From NCBI RefSeq assembly GCF_001580995.1, contig NZ_LHZU01000137.1, positions 1-64,000 of the forward strand: 64,000 bases of DNA, written 5' to 3'. This stretch comes from Acetobacter senegalensis (lineage in GTDB: Bacteria; Pseudomonadota; Alphaproteobacteria; Acetobacterales; Acetobacteraceae). The notes under the pieces were generated by a model that made no database searches, was not told the origin of the DNA, and saw nothing but the letters and a program-made list of their open reading frames with translations. Position 1 is the stretch's first letter; every line of letters starts with the position of its first letter. Below are positions 17,328 through 26,631 of the stretch, piece after piece. The position numbers and the translations under genes were made by a program.

Positions 17328-19166
17328 ATGTCACCACGTCAACGTCGTATTTCCGGGCCGCCAGAACAGTCGGCTTCCGTCACGCTCTCTCGTCTCTTGC
17401 CGTATCTCTGGCCCCGTGAAAACCGGAGCCTGCGGTGGCGCGTCATTCTGGTCCTGCTGGTCATGGTGGGGGGGGAACTGGCGACCCTTGCCGTGCCTCT
17501 GGCCTACAGCAAGGTGGTGGACCGGCTTTCCCATCCGCAGAGTCTGGCCTTGGCGCCTGTTGCCCTGATTATCGGATACGGGTTGGTCAGGCTGGTTTCG
17601 GCCGCCCTGACCAACCTGCGCGATTCCCTTTTTGCCCCTGTGCGCTTCCGCGTGGCACGACAGGCCGCCTTCCGCAGCTTTGAGCATATGCACAAGCTCT
17701 CCCTGCGCTTCCATCTTGACCGCCGCACCGGTGGCGTGACCCGTGCCATTGAGCGCGGCACGGAAGGGGTGGAAACCCTGTTGCGCATGGGCATGTCTCT
17801 TTCTCCCACCATCTTGCAGGCCCTGTTGGTGGCTGTGGTGATCTGGCGGGTGTTTGACTGGCGCTATGTGGTACTGATCGGGGTGATGATCGCCGCTTAT
17901 ATCGGCTTTACGGTGAAGTTCACCGCATGGCGTCTGGGCATCCGCCGCGAGATGAATGAAACGAATAATGAAGCAACCGGCAAGGCGCTGGACAGCCTGC
18001 TGAATTATGAAACCGTCAAGTATTTTGGCAACGAGGCCCATGAGGCAAAACGGTATGATAACGCACAGGCCCGTTATGAGCAGGCGGCCCGCAAGACCCA
18101 GTATTCCCTTGGCCTGCTGAACTTTGGGCAGGCCGCGATTATTGCGGTTGCCCTCACGCTTATCATGCTGCTGGCGGGACGGGATGTGGAAGCCGGGCGA
18201 ATCAGCGTGGGGCAGTTCGTGATGGTGAACACCTATCTGCTGCAGCTTTATGGGCCACTGAATTTTCTGGGGTCTGTCTATTCAGCCATACGCACGGCCA
18301 TGGTTGATCTGGAGCACATGTTCGGGCTGGTGGAAGAAGATGTGGAGGTCGCTGATCCTCTTCATCCGCTGCCCATTGCCGCGCACCTTCAGGATTCGGA
18401 CGCCGCGGAAGTGGAATTCCGGGATGTGCGTTTTGGATACGGCCCAGAACGCGAGATTCTGCACGGGGTCAGTTTTGTGGCCCAACCCGGCAAGAAGCTG
18501 GCGATTGTGGGTTCCACAGGGGCTGGTAAATCAACCATCAGCCGCTTGCTGTTCCGGTTTTATGATGTCTGGTCCGGCGCGGTGATGGTGGACGGTCATG
18601 ATGTCCGGGCCTACCGGCAGGCGGATCTGCGCGCGGCCATTGGTGTGGTGCCGCAGGATACCGTCCTGTTTAACGAGACCATAGGCTACAACATTGCCTA
18701 TGGTCGCCTTGATGCAAGCCCGAGCGCGGTGGAGCAGGCCGCGCGGCTGGCCCAGATTCACGATTTCATCATGTCCCTGCCTGAGGGGTATAATACGCAG
18801 GTGGGCGAGCGTGGGTTGAAGCTTTCTGGCGGTGAAAAGCAGCGTGTGGCCATTGCCCGGACGATTTTGAAAGACCCACGCGTTCTTGTGCTTGACGAGG
18901 CCACAAGCGCGTTGGACACACATACCGAACAAGAGATTCAGGTTGCTCTAAAAACCGTCTCCGCACGGCGCACCACACTTGTGATTGCTCACCGACTGTC
19001 CACCATTGTGGACGCGGATGAGATTCTGGTGATGGGGCAGGGGCGTGTGCTTGAACGTGGCACGCATGAGGCCCTGCTTGCCGCAGGAGGGCACTATGCA
19101 GCCATGTGGGCTGCTCAGGGTGCGGAAGGTGTTACAGAGCGTCTGGCAGAGGCTGTGTCCCGCTAG
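17328..19166 (+). CDS. Atm1-type ABC exporter (half transporter)
   Basis: 612 residues with a fused six-helix membrane domain and ATPase. The ATPase has Walker A GSTGAGKST (about 394-402), signature LSGGEKQRVAIARTIL (about 499) and Walker B VLVLDEATSALD (about 519). The membrane domain contains the NNEATGKALDSLLNYETVKYFGNE segment characteristic of the Atm1/ABCB7 group, which exports glutathione-linked or metal-glutathione species in mitochondria and Alphaproteobacteria. ATG 17328 gives the expected N-terminus although its ribosome binding site is weak. A homodimer is expected. A link to the Suf operon 13 kb away is plausible inference. Confidence 0.9.
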   Translation: MSPRQRRISGPPEQSASVTLSRLLPYLWPRENRSLRWRVILVLLVMVGGELATLAVPLAYSKVVDRLSHPQSLALAPVALIIGYGLVRLVSAALTNLRDSLFAPVRFRVARQAAFRSFEHMHKLSLRFHLDRRTGGVTRAIERGTEGVETLLRMGMSLSPTILQALLVAVVIWRVFDWRYVVLIGVMIAAYIGFTVKFTAWRLGIRREMNETNNEATGKALDSLLNYETVKYFGNEAHEAKRYDNAQARYEQAARKTQYSLGLLNFGQAAIIAVALTLIMLLAGRDVEAGRISVGQFVMVNTYLLQLYGPLNFLGSVYSAIRTAMVDLEHMFGLVEEDVEVADPLHPLPIAAHLQDSDAAEVEFRDVRFGYGPEREILHGVSFVAQPGKKLAIVGSTGAGKSTISRLLFRFYDVWSGAVMVDGHDVRAYRQADLRAAIGVVPQDTVLFNETIGYNIAYGRLDASPSAVEQAARLAQIHDFIMSLPEGYNTQVGERGLKLSGGEKQRVAIARTILKDPRVLVLDEATSALDTHTEQEIQVALKTVSARRTTLVIAHRLSTIVDADEILVMGQGRVLERGTHEALLAAGGHYAAMWAAQGAEGVTERLAEAVSR

Positions 19167-19250
19167 GGAGATGGCCCGCATGGAGACGAATCGCAAGGCG
19201 GCGGGAAGGCTCGGCGTATCCTTGCTAGGAAAGAAAAGGATGAAGATTTC

Positions 19251-19544
19251 ATGACGGATACAGCAGGAAATACACCCGCGTCAGGTAATGCTCCCGAAGT
19301 GCCTGATGATCTGGCCCGGTGCGCTGTGGTCATTGAAAGTGCGGTTGAGCACCTGATCAAGGAAAAGCAGCCTCCGCTGGCTATTGCCTCAGCCTTGCTG
19401 GGTGGTTCGCTGGGTTTGCTTGCGCGCAGCATGGACAAAGATACCATTCTGCGCATTCTTGATTCAGCCGCTCAGAGTGTGCGCTCAGGGGATGTTCATG
19501 CTTCCATGGCCGGAGAAAACGGCCCTGAAAGCGAGAAAGCCTGA
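19251..19544 (+). CDS. Hypothetical protein, 97 residues
   Basis: I do not recognise this protein. It begins with a disordered Thr/Ala/Pro-rich stretch. Residues 20-75 are predicted helices that include LASALLGGSLGLLARSMD-like alternating hydrophobic residues, and the tail is acidic. AAAGGA ten bases before the ATG is a good ribosome binding site. It lies 84 bases after the ABC exporter and just before the rpmB promoter, so it is probably the last gene of the exporter transcript. No function is proposed. Confidence 0.7.
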   Translation: MTDTAGNTPASGNAPEVPDDLARCAVVIESAVEHLIKEKQPPLAIASALLGGSLGLLARSMDKDTILRILDSAAQSVRSGDVHASMAGENGPESEKA

Positions 19545-19553
19545 GGTCAACCC

Positions 19554-19582
19554 TTGACGGAAGGCCGTGGCTCAGCCATAAG
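19554..19582 (+). promoter_or_regulatory. Putative sigma-70 promoter of rpmB
   Basis: TTGACG (19554-19559), a 17-base spacer and CATAAG (19577-19582) fit a housekeeping promoter with four of six matches in the -10 box. Transcription would start about 70 bases before the rpmB ATG. Prediction by eye only. Confidence 0.5.
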
Positions 19583-19657
19583 CCGCGCCAATCCTGAATG
19601 TGGTCGCCGGGCAAAATCTGTCTCGGCCCTCTGTTTCTATTAGACAAGGATGAGACA

Positions 19658-19963
19658 ATGTCCCGTCGCTGCCAGATTACCGGCAAAGGCGTGCTGACCG
19701 GCAATAACGTCAGCCATGCCAACAACAAATCCCGTCGTCGTTTCCTGCCTAACCTGCAGGAAGCGTCCCTGACCTCTGAAACGCTGGGCACTGCTGTGCG
19801 TATGCGTGTCAGCACCCGCGGCCTGCGCACCATTGAGCACAATGGTGGCCTTGACGCCTTCCTGACCAGCACGCCTAACCGCAAGCTGCCGGAAGAAGCA
19901 CAGGTGATCAAACGCCGCGTGCTGCGCGTTCAGGCCAAAAAGCAGGCTGCTGCTGGCGCCTGA
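19658..19963 (+). CDS. rpmB: 50S ribosomal protein L28
   Basis: 101 residues beginning [10 protein letters not shown], the invariant L28 N-terminus, followed by [13 protein letters not shown], which is also typical. It is longer than the 78-residue E. coli protein but normal for Alphaproteobacteria, which carry a basic C-terminal extension (here [14 protein letters not shown]). AAGGA eight bases upstream sets the start. It is not followed by rpmG; the next gene is elongation factor G. Confidence 0.97.
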   Translation: MSRRCQITGKGVLTGNNVSHANNKSRRRFLPNLQEASLTSETLGTAVRMRVSTRGLRTIEHNGGLDAFLTSTPNRKLPEEAQVIKRRVLRVQAKKQAAAGA

Positions 19964-20133
19964 TTCAGGGGTTCTGCCTAATTCTGCAGTTTCCGGACCT
20001 GTCATGATCTGACCGGCCCGGTTTCTGTGGTTCAGGCGTCTGGCAGGGTGTCAGCGCCTTACGTCTATCGGCCGGTTTCCGGCAGCCGGGCTATCTGGGT
20101 TTCTCAGGTGCCAGCACGGTGTTCGGCGGCCAC

Positions 20134-20160
20134 AGGCGCGAAGGAAATTCCATCGCGCCT
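20134..20160 (+). promoter_or_regulatory. Hairpin in the elongation factor G leader
   Basis: AGGCGCGA (20134-20141) and TCGCGCCT (20153-20160) form a perfect 8-bp stem with an 11-base loop, 12 bases before the GGAGG ribosome binding site. There is no T run, so it is not a simple terminator. It could affect mRNA stability or initiation. Function is inference. Confidence 0.4.
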
Positions 20161-20182
20161 GACCTGTTTTCTGGAGGTTTTC

Positions 20183-22270
20183 GTGTCCGCCAAATCCGAA
20201 CTGTCAAAGATCCGCAATATCGGGATCACCGCGCATATTGACGCGGGCAAGACAACCACGACTGAACGTATCCTTTACTACACCGGCGTGTCTCACAAGA
20301 TTGGTGAAGTACACGAAGGTAACACCACCACTGACTACATGGCCCAGGAACGTGAACGCGGTATCACGATTACCTCCGCTGCCGTGACCTGTGTGTGGAA
20401 CGACCACCGCATCAACATCATCGATACCCCCGGACACATCGACTTCAACATCGAAGTGAACCGTTCGCTGCGCGTGCTCGATGGTGCCGTGTTCATCATT
20501 GAAGGTGTGGCCGGTGTTCAGCCGCAGTCTGAAACCAACTGGCGTCTGGCTGACCGCTACAAGGTGCCGCGCATCATCTTCATCAACAAGCTGGACCGTA
20601 CCGGTGCAGACTTCTACCGTGCATTCGACACGCTGAAAGAAAAGCTGGATATCGTTGCTATCCCGCTGCAGTTGCCGATTGGTGCGGAAGACCAGTTCCT
20701 CGGCGTTGTGGACCTTGTTGAAATGAAGGCCATCGTCTGGGAAGGCGGTGAACTGGGCGCGAAGTTCCATGATGAGGAAATTCCGGCTGATCTGAAGGAA
20801 AAGGCTGCTGAAGCCCGCCAGAACCTGCTCGACACCGCTCTGGCTGTCGATGACAAGGCTATGGAAGAGTACTTCGAAAACGGCGATGTTTCTGTTGAAA
20901 CGCTGAAGCGCTGCATCAAGAAGGGTGCCATCTCCGGCGAATTCCGTCCGGTTCTGTGTGGCACGGCCTTCAAGAACAAAGGCGTTCAGCCGCTTCTTGA
21001 CGCCATTATCGATTACCTGCCGGCTCCTGATGATGTTGAAGGCATTCGTTGCGCTCCGCCGGAAGGTGAAGAAGAAAACGAAAACGCCCAGCCCATCATC
21101 CCGGTTGACCCCGATGGCAAGTTTGCTGGTCTTGCGTTCAAGATCATCAACGACAAATACGGCACACTGACCTTTGTGCGCGTCTATCGTGGCGTTCTGA
21201 AAACGGGTGATACCGTGCTGAACACCACAAAAGGCCACAAGGAACGTATCGGCCGTATCTATCAGATGCATGCTGACAAGCGTGAAGAACTGACTGAAGT
21301 TCACGCTGGTGATATTGCTGCGTTTGTTGGCCTGAAAGACAGCCAGACGGGTGATACGCTGGCTGATCCGGCAGATCCGGTTGTTCTTGAACGCATGACC
21401 TTCCCGGTTCCGGTTATCGACATCTCTGTTGAACCGAAAACCAAGGACGCTGTGGAAAAGATGACGCTGGCCCTGCAGAAGCTGGCTGGTGAAGATCCTT
21501 CCCTGCAGTTGAAGACCGATCAGGAAACGGGTCAGACCATTCTGTCCGGTATGGGTGAACTGCACCTCGACATCATCATCGACCGTCTGCGTCGTGAATA
21601 TGGTGTGGATGCAAACGTTGGTGCGCCGCAGGTGGCGTATCGTGAAACCATCACCAAGCCGCATACTGAAACCTATACCCACAAGAAGCAGTCTGGTGGT
21701 TCCGGTCAGTTCGCTGAAGTGAAGATTGCTTTCGAACCGCTTGAACGGAACGAAGACATCCAGTTTGAAAACAAGGTTGTCGGCGGCACCGTGCCGAAGG
21801 AATACATTCCTGCGGTTGAAAAAGGTATTCGCGTTCAGTCTTCCACGGGTGTTCTGGCAGGCTTCCAGACGGTGGACTTCAAGTTCACGCTGCTTGACGG
21901 TAAGTACCATGACGTTGACTCGTCCGCTCTGGCGTTCGAAATCGCGGCAAAGGCTTGCTTCCGTGAAGGTATGAAGCAGGCTGGTCCGGTTATTCTTGAA
22001 CCGATCATGGATGTGGAAGTAACCACCCCGAACGATCACGTTGGTGACGTGGTGGGTGATATCAACCGTCGTCGTGGCATGATCCAGAGCCAGGAAACGT
22101 CTGGTTCCACAGTTATGGTGCGTGCTCATGTGCCGCTGAAAGAAATGTTCGGTTACATTTCTCACCTGCGTTCCATGACGAAGGGTCGTGCATCCTTTAC
22201 CATGCAGTTCCACCACTACGATCCAGTGCCGCGCAACGTGGCAGAAGAAATCATGGCTCAGTCCAAGTAA
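20183..22270 (+). CDS. fusA: Translation elongation factor G
   Basis: 695 residues, full length, driving ribosomal translocation with GTP. G-domain motifs are [12 protein letters not shown] (about 17-28), DTPGHIDF (about 85-92) and NKLDRTGAD (about 139-147). Domain IV is intact, with [12 protein letters not shown], and the C-terminus is canonical. The GTG start at 20183 is set by GGAGG five bases upstream. Codon use is strongly biased towards GGT, CGT, GAA and AAG, as in highly expressed genes, so this is a working elongation factor. No rpsL, rpsG or tuf lies beside it; it stands after rpmB with a 220-base leader. Confidence 0.96.
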   Translation: MSAKSELSKIRNIGITAHIDAGKTTTTERILYYTGVSHKIGEVHEGNTTTDYMAQERERGITITSAAVTCVWNDHRINIIDTPGHIDFNIEVNRSLRVLDGAVFIIEGVAGVQPQSETNWRLADRYKVPRIIFINKLDRTGADFYRAFDTLKEKLDIVAIPLQLPIGAEDQFLGVVDLVEMKAIVWEGGELGAKFHDEEIPADLKEKAAEARQNLLDTALAVDDKAMEEYFENGDVSVETLKRCIKKGAISGEFRPVLCGTAFKNKGVQPLLDAIIDYLPAPDDVEGIRCAPPEGEEENENAQPIIPVDPDGKFAGLAFKIINDKYGTLTFVRVYRGVLKTGDTVLNTTKGHKERIGRIYQMHADKREELTEVHAGDIAAFVGLKDSQTGDTLADPADPVVLERMTFPVPVIDISVEPKTKDAVEKMTLALQKLAGEDPSLQLKTDQETGQTILSGMGELHLDIIIDRLRREYGVDANVGAPQVAYRETITKPHTETYTHKKQSGGSGQFAEVKIAFEPLERNEDIQFENKVVGGTVPKEYIPAVEKGIRVQSSTGVLAGFQTVDFKFTLLDGKYHDVDSSALAFEIAAKACFREGMKQAGPVILEPIMDVEVTTPNDHVGDVVGDINRRRGMIQSQETSGSTVMVRAHVPLKEMFGYISHLRSMTKGRASFTMQFHHYDPVPRNVAEEIMAQSK

Positions 22271-22296
22271 TCTTCTTTCTGGTGACAGAGTTTCAG

Positions 22297-22327
22297 AAAA
22301 GCCGCTCCATCCGGGGCGGCTTTTTTT
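22297..22327 (+). terminator. Rho-independent terminator after fusA
   Basis: GCCGC (22301-22305) pairs with GCGGC (22316-22320), extended by AAAA/TTTT, and is followed by seven T. It lies 27 bases past the fusA stop. Confidence 0.9.
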
Positions 22328-22381
22328 GTATCTGTCCTCCAGCCGTTTTCTCCTGACTGTAAGAACAGGGCGTTCCTGATC

Positions 22382-23722
22382 GTGAGATTTGCCGTTCCTC
22401 AAAAAATCCTCTTCCTCTTTGCCTGGCTCAGCGTCCTTTTGGTGATCGCGCTGTATGCCGGACTGATGCCCTTGGCCCGGTGGCAGGGGGACGAATACGG
22501 TTATGGGGTCATGCTGCGTGAACAGGGGCTGGCTGGTGTTCTTGGTCGGATAACATCCTGGAGCCCTCGGCCCGTCGGTGAACTGGTAAGCGCTAGTTAC
22601 CTCTGGCTGGCTGACGGGCATGGAACGCCACTTGTCGCGCCGTTCCTGGTTGTGGTGTGGGGGAGTGCGCTGGCTCTTCTCTGGTGGGTAGGCAGAGTGA
22701 CCCATCAGGAAAAAGCCGGGTTTGTGGCGTGTGTTCTTCTGGCCGTTTCCCTGCTGCTATGCGGGCAGGCTGAAATGTTTTACTGGCCCATGGGGGCAGC
22801 CAGTTATATGCCTTGCTGGGCAGCTTTGGCATCGGCAAGCCTTGTGCATAGGGCAGATGCAACCAGACATCGGTGGCTGATGGTATTCCTGCTTGTTGTT
22901 GCAGCCTGGAGCCAGGAAGCCGGCGCGTTGACCGTGCTGCTTTATACAGGTGCCTGTGTGATTCTGTATGGGGTGCGCAGGTCCCATTATGGACGGGCCA
23001 TGTGCTTGCCTTTTCTGGCGGCTATGTTTGTCGTGTTGACCAACATCACCCACCGGCTCGGCACCAAAACTGAGATATTTGACCAAACCAGTGGGTCAGG
23101 CGGGCATTGGGTGCCTAGTCTGCTGAAAGGTGGGCGTAGCCTCCTTATTGAAAGCCTGCATATTCCCGGCCTGCCGTTTGTAGCTTCTCTCGTGGTTATT
23201 GCATTGCTGCTGGTTTTTGCGGTGGGACAGAAACGGTTGTGTCCCCGCAACCGCGCCTGCTGGTTATGGAGCGGCGCTCTGTTAGGGGGGGCTTATAGTA
23301 CTCTCGTGCTGGGTTATTACGAGTTCGGCACATTATGTTGCACACGCCACCACAACCTGCGTGAGGCCACTTATTTTCTGGTTCTTGTGACATTGGGCGG
23401 TGCTGTAGCGGCCTCTTTTGAGAGGCGCGCAGTCGCATATGGAGCGTTAGTGGCTGCTCTGGTCTGCCTTCTGGCTTACAGGTTGCCGGATATCCGGGCA
23501 GATTGGCAGATGCGGCAGCAGATCATTGCGGATCGGGCGGATACATGGCAGTCCGGTCACGCGCCCGGTTCGGCGATGACGCTCTATATGCCGCCCACCG
23601 GCCACATAACCAATTCAGACTGTCTTATGACCGGTGAATTTGATCTGAAAACGGCTCCATGGTGGGTGGAAGGAATTCTCCATTATTTTCACAAACAGCA
23701 TCTTACGTTGGTGTGGCGTTAG
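22382..23722 (+). CDS. Polytopic membrane protein, GT-C glycosyltransferase-like
   Basis: 446 residues with about ten to eleven hydrophobic segments. The first helix (9-28) is followed by a periplasmic loop with GDEYGYG, placing acidic residues D37/E38 where GT-C fold glycosyltransferases have catalytic acids, and by SPRPVGELVSASYLW, as in DUF6056-like proteins. The C-terminus is a soluble tail after the last helix near residue 370. It begins with GTG at 22382 right after the fusA terminator. A role in sugar transfer to lipid or glycan is inference; no neighbouring glycan genes support it. Confidence 0.6.
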   Translation: MRFAVPQKILFLFAWLSVLLVIALYAGLMPLARWQGDEYGYGVMLREQGLAGVLGRITSWSPRPVGELVSASYLWLADGHGTPLVAPFLVVVWGSALALLWWVGRVTHQEKAGFVACVLLAVSLLLCGQAEMFYWPMGAASYMPCWAALASASLVHRADATRHRWLMVFLLVVAAWSQEAGALTVLLYTGACVILYGVRRSHYGRAMCLPFLAAMFVVLTNITHRLGTKTEIFDQTSGSGGHWVPSLLKGGRSLLIESLHIPGLPFVASLVVIALLLVFAVGQKRLCPRNRACWLWSGALLGGAYSTLVLGYYEFGTLCCTRHHNLREATYFLVLVTLGGAVAASFERRAVAYGALVAALVCLLAYRLPDIRADWQMRQQIIADRADTWQSGHAPGSAMTLYMPPTGHITNSDCLMTGEFDLKTAPWWVEGILHYFHKQHLTLVWR

Positions 23723-24205
23723 GGGGCTTTGGAAAATCTCTGTGATGCCAAGCATAATATGCTGAAAGCTCCCATACTTGAGAAGCAACGTCGGAAAACC
23801 ACTATTTTTGCGTGCAGGGTCTGGGGGCCAATAGGGCGCTCAGTTTTGGGAAACGAATTTCCAAAAAGACCCTGATGAGTGTTCGTAGGAGCAGCAATAT
23901 CTCAGGCGGTGCTTTTTTCGCCTGAATGGATGGTCTTTTGAGCGATTATTGTCTCAAATGCTTTTGCGCATCCTTTTGCCTCTTTCAGAAAATTTTCCCT
24001 CTTTTCTGGTTGCGACGCGTGCCCGTCAGGTGCGTGCCGAAAACAGTTCCAAGCCGTTCTGCGCCTTATGGTTTTCGCAGGGTAGTTATAGCGATTTGAT
24101 AAAGAGTGGCGCTGATTAAGGTTTTCCCGTCAGAGACGAAAGCTGAAGCACGCATGCAGGGCCATCGGCTTTTAAAGTCGATGGCCCTGCATGTATCAGT
24201 GTTCT
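23723..24205. other. Gene-poor stretch of about 480 bases
   Basis: No convincing reading frame on either strand, no tRNA and no transposase remnant. The stretch is more AT-rich and T-rich than its surroundings. It holds a 7-bp hairpin (TCAGGCG 23902-23908 with CGCCTGA 23919-23925, with a T run in the loop) and the long inverted repeat at 24153-24193. It lies between two convergent genes, so it need not contain promoters. A small RNA gene or decayed gene is possible but not shown. Confidence 0.6.
24153..24193. repeat. Perfect 15-bp inverted repeat after the AsmA-like gene
   Basis: CATGCAGGGCCATCG (24153-24167) is the exact reverse complement of 24179-24193. The 11-base loop can itself extend the stem through CTTT/AAAG. 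Neither side has a T run. It starts 13 bases past the stop of the AsmA-like gene, so it may serve as a transcript-end stabiliser or terminator for that gene. Confidence 0.75.
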
Positions 24206-26353
24206 TTATTTCTTGTTCTTGAGTTTTGCGTCCCATGCCGCCCGGACTTCGGCTGGTGCCATCTGTTTCTGCCCGCTCTTTTTGCTTTGTGGCGATGCGG
24301 ATTTCTTGCCGCCAGTCGGGCGTGTTTTGGCAGACGACACACTTTGTTTTCCAGTGGAACCGCGTGCATGAGAGAGTGCTCCCGGCGCAATGCCAGCCGC
24401 CGGGTTATTGTTGACCTCCTGAACAGCCCGGCTGCAGAGAGATTTATCCCCTACGCCAATCTGAATTGTCGGGAGCAGTGCGAGCGGGGGGAAGACAAAC
24501 CCCAGTCCGGTCGCCGCGGCCGCCCGGCCCAGAATTTCAGCACCGGGAAGAACGGTCGGGGATTTGATCGGCCCTGTAATGTGAAATGCGCCGGGAAGGG
24601 AGGCAACTGTCGGCCCCTGGGAGCGCGTAGTCAGCGCATAATCCAGCTTGTTTGTGCGGAAATTGATGGTGCCTTTACCGAGCGTACGGGCTTCACCCGT
24701 TTCAAGCAGTAGGGTGTTGGTTGAAACAATGCCGTTTTTAAGCGGCATATCCGCAATAAAGCAGCGGATATCCGTATGGGAAGGCAGACCCAGCGCACTG
24801 AGCACAGCATTGGCCAGTTGCAGACCCAGGACATTTGGCAAAATGGCGGTAATATCGCCCCCCTGATCCAGAACCAGTGTCAGGCCACCATTCCCTGCCG
24901 CCATAAGGGAAGCAATGGAATTACCTTTGGCCTTAAGGGTCATGTGGCCACCAATAATACCTTGTGCTTTTGAATCTGCGGTGGCCTGCATGATGCGGGA
25001 CAGGTCAATCCGGGCAAAATCAATCCGCGCAGTGGTATCAAACAATTTGCCGTCCGGTTTCAGTGTGGCGGAACTGGCGAGCGTACCTTGTCCGACGGCA
25101 AAATTCAGGCGTTTGAGATCAATTGCGCCATCCGTGACAAAAAATTCGGCATCAATATTATCAAGGGGCAGCCTCTGGTTTTCAATATGGGCGCCACGAT
25201 ACGTAACATGCGCGTTCACGGCATTCAGCTTGGGAATGTTGATGGGCGTGTCGGGCAATACCGTATTGCTTTTGGCCTCCGCTTTTTCTTCGGCTTTTGT
25301 CTTGTTCGGTTTGGCTCCAATAAAGCCGCCCAGATCAACAAGGTTTACCTGTTTGGAGTGGAGATTAGCCTGAACAGACAAAGGTTTTTCATGAGGGTTG
25401 ACCTCAATGGTGCCGCCAATGTCACTGGTGCCCATCTTGCCTTCAAAGTCTTTGAACACAATGTGTTCGCGTGCGTAATCCAGCATGCCTGAAATGGTGT
25501 AAGGCGGCGTGCGGGGAATGGGAACGCCCGTCAGCGGATAAAGCAAAGACATATCGGGGCCTGCAAAATGCAGCTTAAGCTGCGCACCGGCCAATGTAAG
25601 CGGGTGGACAACATTCCCTTTCAGCGTCGCCGTGGTGGGACCGTTCTGGACAAACAGATCAACCGGGTAGGGTTCTTTATCGGCAACAAAGGAGAGAACA
25701 GCCCCACCTACAAAGCGTGCTGTAATGGGTTGTTGGGCATAACGCCCCTTGCCTGAAATGCGAAGAGTGCCCCGGCTTTTCTCGTCCGGCGGAGTGGTCT
25801 CGACCCCCATCTGCATGTCTGCCTGAAGGGGATCATGCCGCACATGTGCCGCCCCATCTGAGATGCGCAGTTCAGTGATGTCAGGAAGAGTGCTGGTTTT
25901 GTCAGAACTTTTCTCATCCTGTGGCGCGGGTTTGCCGTCTTCAGTGAATGTGTAGTTATTCTCACCGTTCTTGCGGGCTTGAATGTCCGCTTTCGGTTCA
26001 GTCAGCGCTATGAGCGGAATATGGAGCGCACGATGCCACAGGTAGGACCAGACATCGACTGAAACGGCAAGCTCTTTAGCTTCCGCAAACGGGTTTTTCT
26101 CGTCTGCAAAGGTCTTGGGCTGTTCAATGCGGAGGTTTTCCACCCGTACAGTTGTGACGCGCCCAAGGGCGACATGCAGATGTTCAATGGTGGTCTTGCG
26201 ATGGAGCATTGCTGTCGCGCGGGAATTCACCAGTGGCACGAACCAGTCCCATGACCAGAACAGTATCAGCAGGAGAATAGCGAGGAAGAAGGAGCCAAAC
26301 CCTATCAGCACGGGATGCGATTTTCTGCGTGGCTGAGGGGGTGTTTCAGTCAT
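24206..26353 (-). CDS. AsmA family protein
   Basis: 715 residues. One N-terminal membrane helix (about 15-35, LIGFGSFFLAILLLILFW) anchors a long periplasmic beta-rich domain. The C-terminal half carries AsmA family features: GGLTLVLDQGGDITAILPNVLGLQ, DIRCFIADMPLKNGIV, and GTINFRTNKLDYALTTRSQGPT. The last 60 residues are Ser/Lys-rich and probably disordered. AsmA-like proteins are linked to phospholipid transport to the outer membrane. ATG 26353 has AAGGAG eight bases upstream, so the longer open frame to 26458 is rejected. The gene is monocistronic and divergent from the hydrolase gene. Confidence 0.9.
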   Translation of the reverse strand: MTETPPQPRRKSHPVLIGFGSFFLAILLLILFWSWDWFVPLVNSRATAMLHRKTTIEHLHVALGRVTTVRVENLRIEQPKTFADEKNPFAEAKELAVSVDVWSYLWHRALHIPLIALTEPKADIQARKNGENNYTFTEDGKPAPQDEKSSDKTSTLPDITELRISDGAAHVRHDPLQADMQMGVETTPPDEKSRGTLRISGKGRYAQQPITARFVGGAVLSFVADKEPYPVDLFVQNGPTTATLKGNVVHPLTLAGAQLKLHFAGPDMSLLYPLTGVPIPRTPPYTISGMLDYAREHIVFKDFEGKMGTSDIGGTIEVNPHEKPLSVQANLHSKQVNLVDLGGFIGAKPNKTKAEEKAEAKSNTVLPDTPINIPKLNAVNAHVTYRGAHIENQRLPLDNIDAEFFVTDGAIDLKRLNFAVGQGTLASSATLKPDGKLFDTTARIDFARIDLSRIMQATADSKAQGIIGGHMTLKAKGNSIASLMAAGNGGLTLVLDQGGDITAILPNVLGLQLANAVLSALGLPSHTDIRCFIADMPLKNGIVSTNTLLLETGEARTLGKGTINFRTNKLDYALTTRSQGPTVASLPGAFHITGPIKSPTVLPGAEILGRAAAATGLGFVFPPLALLPTIQIGVGDKSLCSRAVQEVNNNPAAGIAPGALSHARGSTGKQSVSSAKTRPTGGKKSASPQSKKSGQKQMAPAEVRAAWDAKLKNKK

Positions 26354-26631
26354 AGTCGGGGCTCCTTGCTGGCGCGCGGCCGGGAAAAAAGACAAAAAGT
26401 TGAAATATATCCGTAAAAGGGAGGTCTCTCCCAGTTTTGCATCTATATGACAAGGCAAACGCTGTGTTTGGCTGACTGGTTCCGGTCAGAGGGCAGTCAA
26501 GGCATCTGGTATGCCGAGGGGCCGGAGGAAGTGTTCGTAAAAAAGACACGGGGCCCGAAAAGACACTGGCCCTCAGCGCGGAAGGTCGCTTAATCTTGAA
26601 CAGAAGAGCCTGTCGGCAAGAGAGGTAGAAA

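Noticed and set aside
20204-22705. Very long open frame (833 codons) antisense to fusA
   Set aside because: It mirrors the strong codon bias of fusA on the other strand and shows no recognisable domain or ribosome binding site; fusA is certain.
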